From BOKV01 sp041987205 (GTDB lineage: Bacteria > Pseudomonadota > Alphaproteobacteria > Rhizobiales > Rhizobiaceae): a stretch of 64,000 bases of DNA. The notes below the pieces were generated by a model that was given only the letters and a program-made list of their open reading frames with translations, was not told the DNA's origin and made no database searches. This document shows positions 43,583 to 52,321 of the stretch, one piece after another (positions within the stretch are counted from its first letter, which is position 1; each line of letters starts with the position of its first letter). The stretch lies in assembly GCA_041987205.1 (NCBI GenBank), contig JBHIWX010000002.1, positions 44,614-108,613 on the forward strand, written 5' to 3'. The position numbers were made by a program, and so were the translations under genes.

Positions 43583-43951
43583 ATGAGCGCGATCACGGCG
43601 GTAGAGGCGGGAAATCCGGCGACGGGTGCCGAGCGCGCGGCCAAGACGCCACGGGTTGCGGCGGGCGAGGTCCCGTCGAATGCCTTCTCGGAAACGCTCG
43701 TCGCCACTGGCACCGGCCGGCAATTGCCAGCGTCGCCAGAATCGTCTCAAAACCCCTATGCCAAGTTCGAGACCATGGTGGTCTCGCAACTGGTCTCCAC
43801 CATGCTCTCGACGGCGGGGTCGGGCCTCTTCGGCGAAGAGGGCGACATGCAGGCGTTTTCCTCGATCTTCGCGGGCGCGATCGGGGAGGAAGTGGTCAAG
43901 CAGGGCGGCATCGGCCTTGCCGATACGATAGCGCGGAGCCGGTCGGAATAG
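43583..43951 (+). CDS. flgJ: Rod-binding protein (FlgJ N-domain type)
   Basis: 122 aa. The C-terminal 65 residues, YAKFETMVVSQLVSTMLSTAGSGLFGEEGDMQAFSSIFAGAIGEEVVKQGGIGLAD, match the rod-binding domain of FlgJ (FE-x-M-V-x-x-x-L ... G-x-x-x-F-x-x-M-F). The muramidase domain of enteric FlgJ is missing, as usual in alphaproteobacteria, where a separate lytic enzyme does that job. It caps or scaffolds rod assembly in the periplasm. GGGG lies seven bases before the ATG. 77 bases separate it from the FliJ-like gene. Confidence 0.8.
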   Translation: MSAITAVEAGNPATGAERAAKTPRVAAGEVPSNAFSETLVATGTGRQLPASPESSQNPYAKFETMVVSQLVSTMLSTAGSGLFGEEGDMQAFSSIFAGAIGEEVVKQGGIGLADTIARSRSE

Positions 43952-44089
43952 CTTTCCGGTCGGTGGGCAAGTGGCGCAGTGAATGAAGGTTTGCCCGATG
44001 CGGTTCGGGCCAACCGGCCTCAAGGTGTTCCGGCGCCTTGTTGAAGCGGGCCGGTCGGCGCGAAACCGGGGCAGAGAAGGAAACCGGTC

Positions 44090-44521
44090 TTGGATCGATC
44101 GATGCCGATGCAACAGGACATCTTCAACGGCGCGGACCTGCCGCAGATGCCGTCGCTTGCGCCCGGCGAGCGGCTGGGCATCGAGACCGTGCTCGACGGG
44201 CTCATCAACGTACTCGACCAGGAGCGTCTGGCGCTGAAAGACGCGGCACGCACGCAGTTCGGAGATTTGACGCGACAGAAGCTGCAATTGCTGGCGCAGC
44301 TGAACCGCGCGGTGCAGGCGCCGACCGCGCTGCCTCAATCCATCGAAGACAAGCTGCGGCTTGCCCGGCGCAAGCTGGACGAGAACGCGGCGATGCTGAA
44401 GCGGCGGATGGACGCCATCCGTGAAATCTCGGCCATGATCTCGCGCGAGATACGCGACGCGGAATCCGATGGAACCTACAGCGTTCCGGGCAGCGTCGCC
44501 GGCGCCTACCGGCAGGTCTGA
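44090..44521 (+). CDS. flgN: FlgN-like flagellar export chaperone
   Basis: 143 aa from TTG 44090, favoured by AAGGA eight bases upstream; ATG 44102 lacks a ribosome site. All-helical: LGIETVLDGLINVLDQERLALKDAARTQFGDLTRQKLQLLAQLNRAV resembles FlgN (long helical hairpin with an E-(R/K)-x-AL-x-x-x-D core). A short proline/glycine tail follows. FlgN guards hook-filament junction proteins FlgK and FlgL before export. Placement after the rod-binding gene supports a flagellar role. Moderately sure of the family. Confidence 0.65.
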   Translation: MDRSMPMQQDIFNGADLPQMPSLAPGERLGIETVLDGLINVLDQERLALKDAARTQFGDLTRQKLQLLAQLNRAVQAPTALPQSIEDKLRLARRKLDENAAMLKRRMDAIREISAMISREIRDAESDGTYSVPGSVAGAYRQV

Positions 44522-44526
44522 GGCCG

Positions 44527-44988
44527 ATGATACGGGCGATCGTTGCCGGTTTGTGGGCGGTGATCCTGGTTGCCGGTTCGGCCTATTATTTCTCGGTCAT
44601 GGCAGGCTCGGGCGACGACGGCGAGTTCGAGAACCAGTCGCATTACGATCTCTACAACATGAGCACGATGTCGGTGCCGATCATCCGCAGCAACGAGATC
44701 CGGGGCTATATCCTGATCGAGGCGGTGTTCGCGATCAATCCGGACGTGTCGTCGAAGCTACCGTTTCCCGTCGAATACCAGATCCGCGACGCCGTCTACG
44801 AAACGCTGTTTTCCGACCGCGAGATCGACATCTTCCAGCTCGACAAGCTCGACACGCGGCGGCAGAAGGAAAAGATCCGCGAGACGGCCAATGCGAAATA
44901 TCCGGAGCTCGTTGGCGACATCAAGATTCAGTATTTCGACTTCATGAGCAAGGACGAGGTCCGCGACATGAAGATGCGGCGGTTCTGA
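44527..44988 (+). CDS. FliL-like single-pass membrane protein
   Basis: 153 aa, five bases after flgN. One TM helix (about 4-25, IVAGLWAVILVAGSAYYFSV) and a periplasmic domain. The domain has IRSNEIRGYILIEAVFAINP, then IRDAVYETLFSDREIDIFQLDKLDTRRQKEKIRETANAKYP and a terminal IKIQYFDFMSKDEV strand. This order of strand, helix and strand parallels FliL, which stabilises the stators around the motor. True fliL is normally elsewhere in rhizobial flagellar loci, so this could be a FliL paralog. Assignment by topology and weak similarity. Confidence 0.5.
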   Translation: MIRAIVAGLWAVILVAGSAYYFSVMAGSGDDGEFENQSHYDLYNMSTMSVPIIRSNEIRGYILIEAVFAINPDVSSKLPFPVEYQIRDAVYETLFSDREIDIFQLDKLDTRRQKEKIRETANAKYPELVGDIKIQYFDFMSKDEVRDMKMRRF

Positions 44989-44989
44989 C

Positions 44990-45631
44990 ATGTCGGGCAG
45001 GGCGGTCCGGCATCTTCGGCTTTTCCCCGCGCTCTTCATGCTTGCCCTGCTGTCGACCGGCACCGCCTCGGCGGCCTGTTCCGGGCCGGTGCCGTTCTTC
45101 GTTTATGGCGATTGCAGTGGTGTGGCGAAGGGCAAAGACGCGGACAATAAGACGGACAAGGTTGCAACGCTGCGGCCCGCCCGGCAGCCCTTCACGCCGG
45201 TGGCACGTGTCTGGCGCGTTTCCTTGGATGGCCGAGGGGATGGTCATCTCGTCTCGACGTCGGCGGCATTTGCCGATCAGGATGGCGTTGGCGGCGAGGC
45301 ACAGTTCACCATCCGCTGCCGCGACGACAAGACCTCAGCCTGGTTCCGCTTCGCCGGTTACGAGATGGGCAACAGGGGCGCGCAGCGCGAAATCGTCTAT
45401 CAGGTCGACGAGGACAACGAGGAAATCGTCGAGCTCGAACGCGCCCGCAACCACGAGATTCTGACGATCGAGCGCGGCTATCGTGCCGTCCCGTTCGTGC
45501 GCAGGTTGATCGGCGGGCAGAGCATGCGGATTTCGGCGATCGCAGCCAATGGCAAGGAATTGCACGCCGTGCTGCCGCTGGAGGGGCTCGGCCGCGCCAT
45601 ACAGGACCTGCGCGAAGCCTGCCACTGGTAG
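44990..45631 (+). CDS. Exported TagO/VasI-like protein
   Basis: 213 aa with a signal peptide cut after ASA (about residue 29). The C-terminal 150 residues resemble the TagO/VasI family known mostly from type VI secretion loci: FTIRCRDDKTSAWFRFAGYEMG, EIVYQVDEDNEEIVELE, VPFVRRLIGGQSMRISAIAANG and a closing LEGLGRAIQDLREACHW. Four Cys could pair in the periplasm. No other type VI gene is in the window. It begins one base after the FliL-like gene stop, so it is likely cotranscribed with flagellar genes, which is unusual. Confidence 0.6.
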   Translation: MSGRAVRHLRLFPALFMLALLSTGTASAACSGPVPFFVYGDCSGVAKGKDADNKTDKVATLRPARQPFTPVARVWRVSLDGRGDGHLVSTSAAFADQDGVGGEAQFTIRCRDDKTSAWFRFAGYEMGNRGAQREIVYQVDEDNEEIVELERARNHEILTIERGYRAVPFVRRLIGGQSMRISAIAANGKELHAVLPLEGLGRAIQDLREACHW

Positions 45632-45802
45632 GCGATCAAGCGCCAATCGCGCGTGCCGCCTAGGTTCAATTTCAGATTCAGGAAAGTGGGCCAAGCCTTT
45701 GATGCCAAAGGCCTGGCTGTCGTGGATCAGGCGATTCCTGCTGCTTTGATCTTCCGATGTCGCGATATTTCTCAATGCCCGTTATCGGCACGCCGCACCT
45801 GG

Positions 45803-46084
45803 CTATTTGACCTTGGTCACGGTCAGCCTTCCGTTGACACGCTCGGCGACGAATTCGATCTGGTCGCCTTCCTTCAGTGTTTCGACCATCGAGGGCTCAC
45901 CAGCGGCAAAGACCATGGTCATGGCGGGCATGTCGAGGTCGACCAGATCCTCATGCGCGATGGTCAGTTTCTTCGCCTTTGCGTCGACCTTCTGGACGAC
46001 GCCCTTGACGAAGGTCTCGGCCAGCGAAGGCGTGGCAAAGGCGGCAAGCGCAAGGGCGGCGAGGGCGATGATGCGGATGTTCAT
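45803..46084 (-). CDS. CusF-like periplasmic copper-binding protein
   Basis: 93 aa from ATG 46084 (GGAGA six bases upstream). Signal peptide cut after SLA (about residue 22). The small OB-fold copper chaperone pattern is present: H44 followed by D-M52-P-A-M55-T-M57-V-F. In E. coli CusF the equivalent ligands are His36, Trp44, Met47 and Met49; here a Met stands at the Trp position, giving an extra sulfur ligand. Last gene of a minus-strand copper operon with the multicopper oxidase. It would carry Cu(I) in the periplasm. Confidence 0.85.
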   Translation of the reverse strand: MNIRIIALAALALAAFATPSLAETFVKGVVQKVDAKAKKLTIAHEDLVDLDMPAMTMVFAAGEPSMVETLKEGDQIEFVAERVNGRLTVTKVK

Positions 46085-46166
46085 TTTCGTTCTCCATGGA
46101 TGAGTCGGGGTCGGATCATTCCGGCCGTCGTTGATGGGCTTCGGTGCCCGTATTCGGTTTCTGTCT

Positions 46167-47528
46167 TCAGTGTTTGTGCTGCATTGCCGGGGCGTCCGGA
46201 TCGGCAGTCCCGGCGCTGGAATTGCCCATGTCGTCGGGCAGGTCGCCGGTCCACTCATAGGCCTGCGTGCCGGGCGGGTTTTCGAACCAGCCCGGATCGG
46301 CGTAATCACCCGCCGCTAAGCCTTCGCGAACCTTCAGGACGGAGAACATGCCGCCCATTTCGATCGGCCCGTGCGGCCCCCAGCCGGTCATCATCGGGAT
46401 GGTGTTGTCCGGCAGGGGCATTTCCATCGCACCCATTTCCGCCATGCCGGTCGAACCCATCGGCATGTAGCCCGGCTGCAGCGCGCGGATCTTCTGCGTG
46501 ACGCGGCGCTTGTCGACGCCGATGAAGGTCGGCACGTCATGGCCCATGGCATTCATGGTGTGGTGCGATTTGTGGCAGTGGATCGCCCAGTCGCCGGGAA
46601 TGGCGTCGAACTCGAAGGCGCGCATCTGGCCGACCGCGACATCGATCGAAACCTCAGGCCAGCGTGCCTCCTTGCGCACCCATCCGCCGTCGGTGCAAGT
46701 CACCTCGAAATCGTGGCCATGCAGGTGGATCGGATGGTTCGTCATGGTCAGATTGCCGACCCGGATGCGCACCCGGTCGCCTTTGGCGGCGACCAGCGGA
46801 TCGAGATCGGGAAAGATGCGGCTGTTCCAGCACCACATGTTGAAATCGGTCATGGTCATGACCCTGGGAACATAGGTGCCGGGCTCGATGTCGAACGCGT
46901 TCAGCAGGAAGCAGAAATCGCGGTCGACTGGCATGAAGGCCGGGTCTTTCGGATGCACGATGAACAGGCCCATCATGCCCATCGCCATCTGCACCATCTC
47001 ATCGGCATGCGGGTGGTACATGAAGGTACCGCTCTTCGTCAGATCGAACTCATAGACGAAGGTCTTGCCGGGCGGGATGCCGGGATGGGAAAGGCCGGAC
47101 ACGCCATCCATGCCCGAAGGCAAGATCAGCCCGTGCCAGTGGACCGAGGTGTGTTCCGGCAGCTTGTTGGTGACGAAGATTCGGACCCGATCGCCCTCCA
47201 CGGCCTCGATGGTCGGCCCCGGCGACTGGCCGTTATAGCCCCACAGATTGGCGGTCATGCCGACGGCCATTTCGCGTTCCACCGGTTCGGCGACCAGATG
47301 GAACTCCTTGACACCGTTCTTCATGCGAAACGGTGCTGTCCAGCCATTCAGCGTCACGACCGGGTTGTAATCCGGGCCCGATGCCGGTTGCAGGGGAGGC
47401 TGCGTGGTGGCCTGTTCCATCACCGCCGCCTCGGGCAGCGACATATTGGAGGTCTGGGCGAGCGCCGCGCTCGAAACCAGCACGCCACCGGCGCCGAGCA
47501 ATTGTCTTCTGTTGAGCATGTTCTTCAT
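46167..47528 (-). CDS. Multicopper oxidase (CopA/CueO-like)
   Basis: 453 aa, start chosen for AGGA eight bases upstream. N-terminal twin-arginine-like signal (NRRQLLGAGGVLVSSAALA). Three cupredoxin domains carry all copper-binding clusters: HWHG, HPH (MYHPHADEM), HPIHLHGH and the HCHKSHH run that supplies the trinuclear and type 1 sites. Met-rich stretches (MAEMGAMEM, MPMGSTGM) probably bind Cu(I). It should oxidise Cu(I) to the less toxic Cu(II) in the periplasm. Coupled to the TolC-family gene upstream by a 15-base gap. Confidence 0.92.
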   Translation of the reverse strand: MKNMLNRRQLLGAGGVLVSSAALAQTSNMSLPEAAVMEQATTQPPLQPASGPDYNPVVTLNGWTAPFRMKNGVKEFHLVAEPVEREMAVGMTANLWGYNGQSPGPTIEAVEGDRVRIFVTNKLPEHTSVHWHGLILPSGMDGVSGLSHPGIPPGKTFVYEFDLTKSGTFMYHPHADEMVQMAMGMMGLFIVHPKDPAFMPVDRDFCFLLNAFDIEPGTYVPRVMTMTDFNMWCWNSRIFPDLDPLVAAKGDRVRIRVGNLTMTNHPIHLHGHDFEVTCTDGGWVRKEARWPEVSIDVAVGQMRAFEFDAIPGDWAIHCHKSHHTMNAMGHDVPTFIGVDKRRVTQKIRALQPGYMPMGSTGMAEMGAMEMPLPDNTIPMMTGWGPHGPIEMGGMFSVLKVREGLAAGDYADPGWFENPPGTQAYEWTGDLPDDMGNSSAGTADPDAPAMQHKH

Positions 47529-47543
47529 CTCTCAAATCCTGCC

Positions 47544-49025
47544 TCAGTGACCGCCGTCGGCATTGCCGGCAGGTGCCGGTGCATCGCCCGCAATCTTCGT
47601 GGTGCCGTTGCTTCCGCCATGGATCGCCGCCTTCAATGCGTTGGCGGCGAGCCAGAACTCGCGTTTCGCATCGACGCTGAGCAGAACCGCCTCGGTTCTT
47701 GCCCGCGTTTCCTCCAGAAGCTCGAACGTGTTGGTGATCATGCCGTTGTAGGTGAGCAGCGCCTCGTCGGCGATCAGCGCACGCAGCGGCAGCACGGAAT
47801 TGCGGTAATGGCGGGCGATCTGGTGGTTGGCGGTGACGGATTTCGCGGCGGTGCGGGCCTCGGCGCGGATGTCGACCGCCTTTTGAGCCAGGAGATTGGC
47901 CTGTTTCATGTATTGCAGTTCGGCCTTGCGCAGCCTTGCCTCGCCGCTGTCGAAGATCGGTATCTCGAATTCGAGTTCGACCTGTCCCGTCTTGACATGT
48001 TTCTTGTCGCCGTCTTCGAGTTCACGTTCCTTTTCGAAGCCGCCAAGCAGCTCCAGATCGGAAACATAGCGCGTGGCGTCGGTCAGGCCGTGGCGGCGTG
48101 CCGCGGCCTCCAGTTCGAACCGGCGCATCCTCAGATCCGGACGGTTGCGGAGTGCCTCGCTTTCTGCCGTCGCGATGCCGGGAGCGTGCGCGGGCAATTC
48201 GGGCAGGTAGTCGGGCACGAAGAAATTCAGATCGTCGCCCCACAGGCCCATCAGCCGCGCCAGTTCCTCTTTGGCCAGTTGTGCGGCCAGTCTGGCCTTG
48301 GCCCGGCGGCCCGCGAGTTCGGCGAGAAAGACATGTTCGCGGGCCTGGCCCGATTTCGATAGGGCGCCGGTCTCACCGAGTTCCTTTGCAAGTTCGGAAG
48401 CTGCGTCCGCCGCCATTTGCGCCTGGTTGAGATAGATGGTGGTTTCGAAGGCGGCGACGGCGTTGATCCAGGCCGACCGGGTTTCATTGGCAAGCCGCAA
48501 CGTGTCGTCGATCGCCTGCAATTGCGCCGACTGGAATTTGGCATCCGCCTCCGAAATGCGGGCGGGGCGGGTGAAGAACGCCAGCAGATTGGCGCCGACG
48601 ACCGCCTCGATGGATTTGTAGGCTTCCAGGCCGGGCGTGCCGATGCCGATGGCGCCAACGGAGAGTTTCGGATTGGGCAGCAGCGTCTGTTGCCAAGCTT
48701 CGGCTGCCGAGGCGCCGAGATCGGCATAGGCCGCCTGCAGCCCCCGGTTGTTCAGTAATGCGACCTGAACGGCGGTGTCGGCATCGATGGTCTTGCCGCG
48801 CACCAGTGCGGAAACGCGATGGGCGTTAGCCTGCGCCACCTCCGCGTCCTGCACCCAGACGGCTTCCATGGATACGACATGATCCGTGAGGAGCGCCACA
48901 TTGGCAAAGCCGGCGTCCCGGGTCGAATAGCCGGCCTCGTCGGTGGTCGGCGAGCAGGCGGCAAGCCCGAACACGAGGCTGATCACCGCTCCGGCCGATG
49001 CCGCGATACGCGGCGGGGCCATCAT
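47544..49025 (-). CDS. TolC-family outer-membrane lipoprotein
   Basis: 493 aa from ATG 49025, opening a lipoprotein signal with lipobox GLAAC. Two TolC/OEP repeats with the usual helices are seen (ALLNNRGLQAAYADLGASAAEAWQQ, NRPDLRMRRFELEAAARR, ELEFEIPIFDSGEARLRKAELQYMKQANLLAQKAVDIRAEARTA). In this operon there is no RND permease or adaptor; the partners are a multicopper oxidase and CusF-like protein. Such copper-linked TolC proteins occur in alphaproteobacteria without known pumps. The start overlaps the preceding lipoprotein gene by four bases. Confidence 0.85.
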   Translation of the reverse strand: MMAPPRIAASAGAVISLVFGLAACSPTTDEAGYSTRDAGFANVALLTDHVVSMEAVWVQDAEVAQANAHRVSALVRGKTIDADTAVQVALLNNRGLQAAYADLGASAAEAWQQTLLPNPKLSVGAIGIGTPGLEAYKSIEAVVGANLLAFFTRPARISEADAKFQSAQLQAIDDTLRLANETRSAWINAVAAFETTIYLNQAQMAADAASELAKELGETGALSKSGQAREHVFLAELAGRRAKARLAAQLAKEELARLMGLWGDDLNFFVPDYLPELPAHAPGIATAESEALRNRPDLRMRRFELEAAARRHGLTDATRYVSDLELLGGFEKERELEDGDKKHVKTGQVELEFEIPIFDSGEARLRKAELQYMKQANLLAQKAVDIRAEARTAAKSVTANHQIARHYRNSVLPLRALIADEALLTYNGMITNTFELLEETRARTEAVLLSVDAKREFWLAANALKAAIHGGSNGTTKIAGDAPAPAGNADGGH

Positions 49026-49246
49026 TGCCCGTCTCCCGGTTCGACAGTGCCCGGCACGCGTCGCCATGGCGCCGGCTGAACCGGCTCGCGATGGGTGTAG
49101 TCCGCCAGATAGTTCGCCGGCGCGAGCTGGCGCGTCTGGGCGTCCGGATCATCCGGGGCGGGCAGGGAAACGACCTCTGCCGGAAAGCCGGATTGGCACG
49201 CTGACAGGAACAGCGGCAGCAAGGCCGCGAAATGAATGTAACGCAT
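49022..49246 (-). CDS. Small lipoprotein of the copper operon
   Basis: 74 aa with a lipoprotein signal and lipobox LSAC (Cys17). The mature part is about 58 residues, polar and proline-rich (SLPAPDDPDAQTRQLAPANYLADYTHREP), with no further Cys. The stop lies in a four-base overlap with the TolC-family gene, so they are translated together. The function is unknown; a role beside the outer-membrane protein is suggested by the coupling only. Confidence 0.7.
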   Translation of the reverse strand: MRYIHFAALLPLFLSACQSGFPAEVVSLPAPDDPDAQTRQLAPANYLADYTHREPVQPAPWRRVPGTVEPGDGQ

Positions 49247-49313
49247 TGAAAGTTCCGATTCCGAATAGGTTCCGGCCGGCGGCCGGACACGCGCTTTCGA
49301 TCAGGCGTACTAT

Positions 49314-49730
49314 TCAGGATCGGGGAGGCTGGATCGGCGGTTCGGCGCTGAAACGCGTCGCCAGGACAAGCGGCAGGGTGCCGAGCGATGGGGTGACGCG
49401 CAGAATGCTGGTCGAACTCGTCAGGATGACAGCCGTGTTGTCGCAATGCATGCCGCCGCAGCCGAGCTTGCCGCAGTGCGGAAGGGTGCCGGAATCCGGA
49501 CAATGGCTGGGCTGGCTGCTTGCCGCGTCATGGGCGTCGTGCCCGTGGTGGCCGTCATGATTCATCGTGACCGAAGCCGTTGGCATCGATTCGGTCGTGA
49601 GCTGGGTCTGTGTGGCAGCGTGCGCCTGCGTGGCGAAGCTCATCGCACCCGTCTGCATTCCCAGCGCGAGCGACAGGATTGCCACCACGAGCATATGCGA
49701 GGACCAGTGCGCGAACAGGCGGATTCCCAT
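49314..49730 (-). CDS. Exported Cys/His/Met-rich hypothetical protein
   Basis: 138 aa from ATG 49730 (AGG eight bases upstream; ATG 49736 also possible). N-terminal signal or anchor (MLVVAILSLALGMQTGAMSFATQAHA). Then a short metal-ligand-rich segment: MNHDGHHGHDAHD, followed by SHCPDSGTLPHCGKLGCGGMHCDN with four Cys and several His and Met. The tail (about 105-138) is hydrophobic. The pattern recalls DUF2946-like proteins of copper loci. It is first in the minus-strand copper operon, so a periplasmic metal-binding role is likely. Confidence 0.65.
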   Translation of the reverse strand: MGIRLFAHWSSHMLVVAILSLALGMQTGAMSFATQAHAATQTQLTTESMPTASVTMNHDGHHGHDAHDAASSQPSHCPDSGTLPHCGKLGCGGMHCDNTAVILTSSTSILRVTPSLGTLPLVLATRFSAEPPIQPPRS

Positions 49731-49832
49731 GATCATCGCCTATACGGCCGCGCGAGAGTGCAGGCAATTCACGAAAAGTTATGCCGCGCGGCTATCCAAG
49801 TTTCCCACAATACGAAGAATTTGAATGGGGCC

Positions 49833-49863
49833 TTGACCTTCCAGCGACTGGAAGCCCTATCTA
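49833..49863 (+). promoter_or_regulatory. CueR-type copper-responsive promoter of copA
   Basis: TTGACC (-35, 49833-49838) is separated by 19 bp from TATCTA (-10, 49858-49863). The spacer contains the perfect dyad CTTCCAG-CGA-CTGGAAG (49838-49854). The over-long spacer and dyad are the MerR/CueR hallmark and closely resemble the E. coli copA promoter. cueR is encoded in the same operon. Confidence 0.92.
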
Positions 49864-49893
49864 GCCGGCATGTCTCAATAAAGGATGCCGGAA

Positions 49894-52272
49894 ATGAGCA
49901 GCGCCGCAGCACATTCTGACCATGAGCATCATGGCCATCACCATGATCACTCGCAGGATGCCGATTCGAAGAAGACTGAGACCGATCCCGTTTGCGGAAT
50001 GAAGGTCGACCCGAATGCGGGCAAGCCGTCGCAGACCTGGAAGGGCGAGACCTATCATTTCTGCTCGAACCGGTGTCATGGCCGCTTCGAGGCCGACCCC
50101 TGGTTCTTTCTGTCCGGCAATTCGAAGAAGGCCGGGAAGAAGGCCGCCAAGGGCACGCTTTACACGTGCCCCATGGACCCGGAAATCGTGCAGGAAGGGC
50201 CGGGCACCTGCCCGATCTGCGGCATGGCGCTGGAACCGATGGGCGGGGTTTCCGACGAACCGAATCACGAGCTGATCGATTTCACGCGCAGGCTGTGGAT
50301 CAGCGCGGGCGCAGCCATTCCGCTGCTCATCCTGACCATGGGACCGATGGTCGGCCTGCCCATTCGTCAATGGATCGGTGAACAGGTCGCCGTCTATCTG
50401 GAGTTTATCCTCGCCACGCCGGTGGTGTTGTGGGCGGCGCTGCCTTTCTTCCGTCGCGGCATCAATTCGATCCGCACCTGGAACCTCAACATGTGGACGC
50501 TGATCTCGCTCGGCGTCGCGGCGGCCTATCTCTATTCCGTGGTGGCGACCTTCCTGCCGGGCCTGTTCCCCGCGGAACTGACCTCGCATGGCGGGCATGT
50601 GCCGGTCTATTTCGAGGCGGCGGTGGTCATCATCGCGCTCGTCTTCGTCGGGCAGGTGCTGGAACTTCGCGCCCGCGAACGCACGGGTGACGCCATCCGC
50701 GCGCTTCTCGACCTCGCGCCGAAGACCGCCCGCCGGATCACGCCGGATGGCGACGAATATGAGGCACCGCTCGAGAACATCCTTGCCGGCGACCGGCTGC
50801 GCGTGCGCCCCGGCGAAGCGATTCCCGTGGATTCGGTCGTGCTGGAAGGCCGCTCGTCGGTCGACGAGAGCATGCTGACGGGCGAACCCGTGCCGGTCGA
50901 GAAGAACGAGGGCGACACCGTCACCGGCGGAACGCTCAACAAGAATGGCACGCTGGTCGTCGAGGCCAGCAAGGTGGGCGACGAGACCATGCTGGCGCGC
51001 ATCGTTCAGATGGTATCGTCGGCGCAGCGTTCGCGGGCACCCATTCAGGGGCTGGCGGACCGTGTGTCGTCCTACTTCGTGCCGACCGTGGTCGGCGCCG
51101 CCGTGCTGGCCTTCGTCATCTGGTTCATGGTCGGCCCGGATCCGGCCTTCGTGTTCGCCATCGTCTCGGCCGTCTCGGTGCTGATCATCGCATGCCCGTG
51201 CGCGCTCGGCCTTGCCACGCCGATGTCGATCATGACGGCGACCGGGCGAGGTGCACAGGCCGGCGTGCTGATCAAGGACGCCGAGGCGCTGGAACGCATG
51301 GCGAAGGTCGACACATTGGTAGTCGACAAGACTGGTACGCTGACGGAAGGCAGGCCGAAGCTGACCGATGTCGTCGTCACGGATGACGGCGACGAGGATA
51401 GTCTGCTTGCGCTGGCGGCGGCGCTCGAAAAGGGCTCGGAACATCCGCTCGCCGAAGCCATCGTGGACGCGGCGAAGGAGCGCGGGCTGAAGCTGAAGAA
51501 GGCCGGCGATTTCGAGGCGGTGACCGGAAAGGGCGTCTCGGCGAAGATCGGCGGCAAGCGGGTCGCGCTGGGCAACCACGCCATGATGGAGGCCGAAGGC
51601 GTTGCGACCGATGACGCCGATGACAAGGCCGACGCCCTGCGCGGCGACGGCAAGACGGCGATGTATCTCGCCGTCGACGGCAAGCTCGCCGGTATCGTCG
51701 CTGTGGCCGATCCGATCAAGGAAACGACCAGGGCCGCGATCGAGGCCCTGCACGAGGCCGGGCTGACCATCATCATGGCGACCGGCGACAATGAGCGCAC
51801 CGCGCGCGCCGTCGCCGCCCAGCTCGGCCTGGACGATGTCCGCGCCGGTGTCTCGCCCGAAGACAAGAAGAACCTTGTCGACGAACTGCACAAGGCAGGC
51901 CGCAAGGTGGCCATGGCCGGCGACGGGGTGAACGATGCCCCGGCACTCGCCGCTGCCGAAGTCGGTATCGCCATGGGTACCGGCGCCGACGTCGCGGTCG
52001 AAAGCGCGGGCGTGACGCTGGTGAAGGGAGACCTGACCGGTATTCTGCGTGCGCGCCTGCTGGCATTGGCAACGCTGCGCAACATCAAGCAGAATCTGAC
52101 CTTCGCCTTCGGCTACAACGCGCTAGGCGTGCCGATCGCGGCGGGCATTCTCTATCCGATTACGGGAACCCTGCTTTCGCCGATGATCGCGGCCGCCGCG
52201 ATGAGTCTTTCCTCGGTTTCCGTAATCACGAATGCGTTAAGGCTGCGGCGTGTGAACCTGGAGAGGGATTGA
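49894..52272 (+). CDS. copA: Cu(I)-exporting P-type ATPase
   Basis: 792 aa from ATG 49894 (AAGGA eight bases upstream; ATG 49885 is closer to the ribosome site than usual). A His-rich N-terminus (HEHHGHHHDH) and a YHS-like domain (DPVCGMKVDP ... FCSNRCHGRF) replace the usual ferredoxin-like HMA domain. A heavy-metal-binding segment YTCPMDPEIV...CPICGM follows. Eight TM helices carry C434-P-C436 (IACPCALG). Phosphorylation Asp is D478 in DKTGTLT, with HPLAEAI, TGDNE and GDGVNDAPAL all intact. Exports Cu(I) to the periplasm. First gene after the CueR promoter. Confidence 0.95.
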   Translation: MSSAAAHSDHEHHGHHHDHSQDADSKKTETDPVCGMKVDPNAGKPSQTWKGETYHFCSNRCHGRFEADPWFFLSGNSKKAGKKAAKGTLYTCPMDPEIVQEGPGTCPICGMALEPMGGVSDEPNHELIDFTRRLWISAGAAIPLLILTMGPMVGLPIRQWIGEQVAVYLEFILATPVVLWAALPFFRRGINSIRTWNLNMWTLISLGVAAAYLYSVVATFLPGLFPAELTSHGGHVPVYFEAAVVIIALVFVGQVLELRARERTGDAIRALLDLAPKTARRITPDGDEYEAPLENILAGDRLRVRPGEAIPVDSVVLEGRSSVDESMLTGEPVPVEKNEGDTVTGGTLNKNGTLVVEASKVGDETMLARIVQMVSSAQRSRAPIQGLADRVSSYFVPTVVGAAVLAFVIWFMVGPDPAFVFAIVSAVSVLIIACPCALGLATPMSIMTATGRGAQAGVLIKDAEALERMAKVDTLVVDKTGTLTEGRPKLTDVVVTDDGDEDSLLALAAALEKGSEHPLAEAIVDAAKERGLKLKKAGDFEAVTGKGVSAKIGGKRVALGNHAMMEAEGVATDDADDKADALRGDGKTAMYLAVDGKLAGIVAVADPIKETTRAAIEALHEAGLTIIMATGDNERTARAVAAQLGLDDVRAGVSPEDKKNLVDELHKAGRKVAMAGDGVNDAPALAAAEVGIAMGTGADVAVESAGVTLVKGDLTGILRARLLALATLRNIKQNLTFAFGYNALGVPIAAGILYPITGTLLSPMIAAAAMSLSSVSVITNALRLRRVNLERD

Positions 52273-52321
52273 CCTTACGTCAGCAGAACCCATTATCTGG
52301 TCGAATCGACAGGAGACGCCG

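Noticed and set aside
46371..48362. A 663-codon frame antisense to the multicopper oxidase and TolC genes
   Set aside because: Sense genes have signal peptides and copper motifs; the antisense frame has none.
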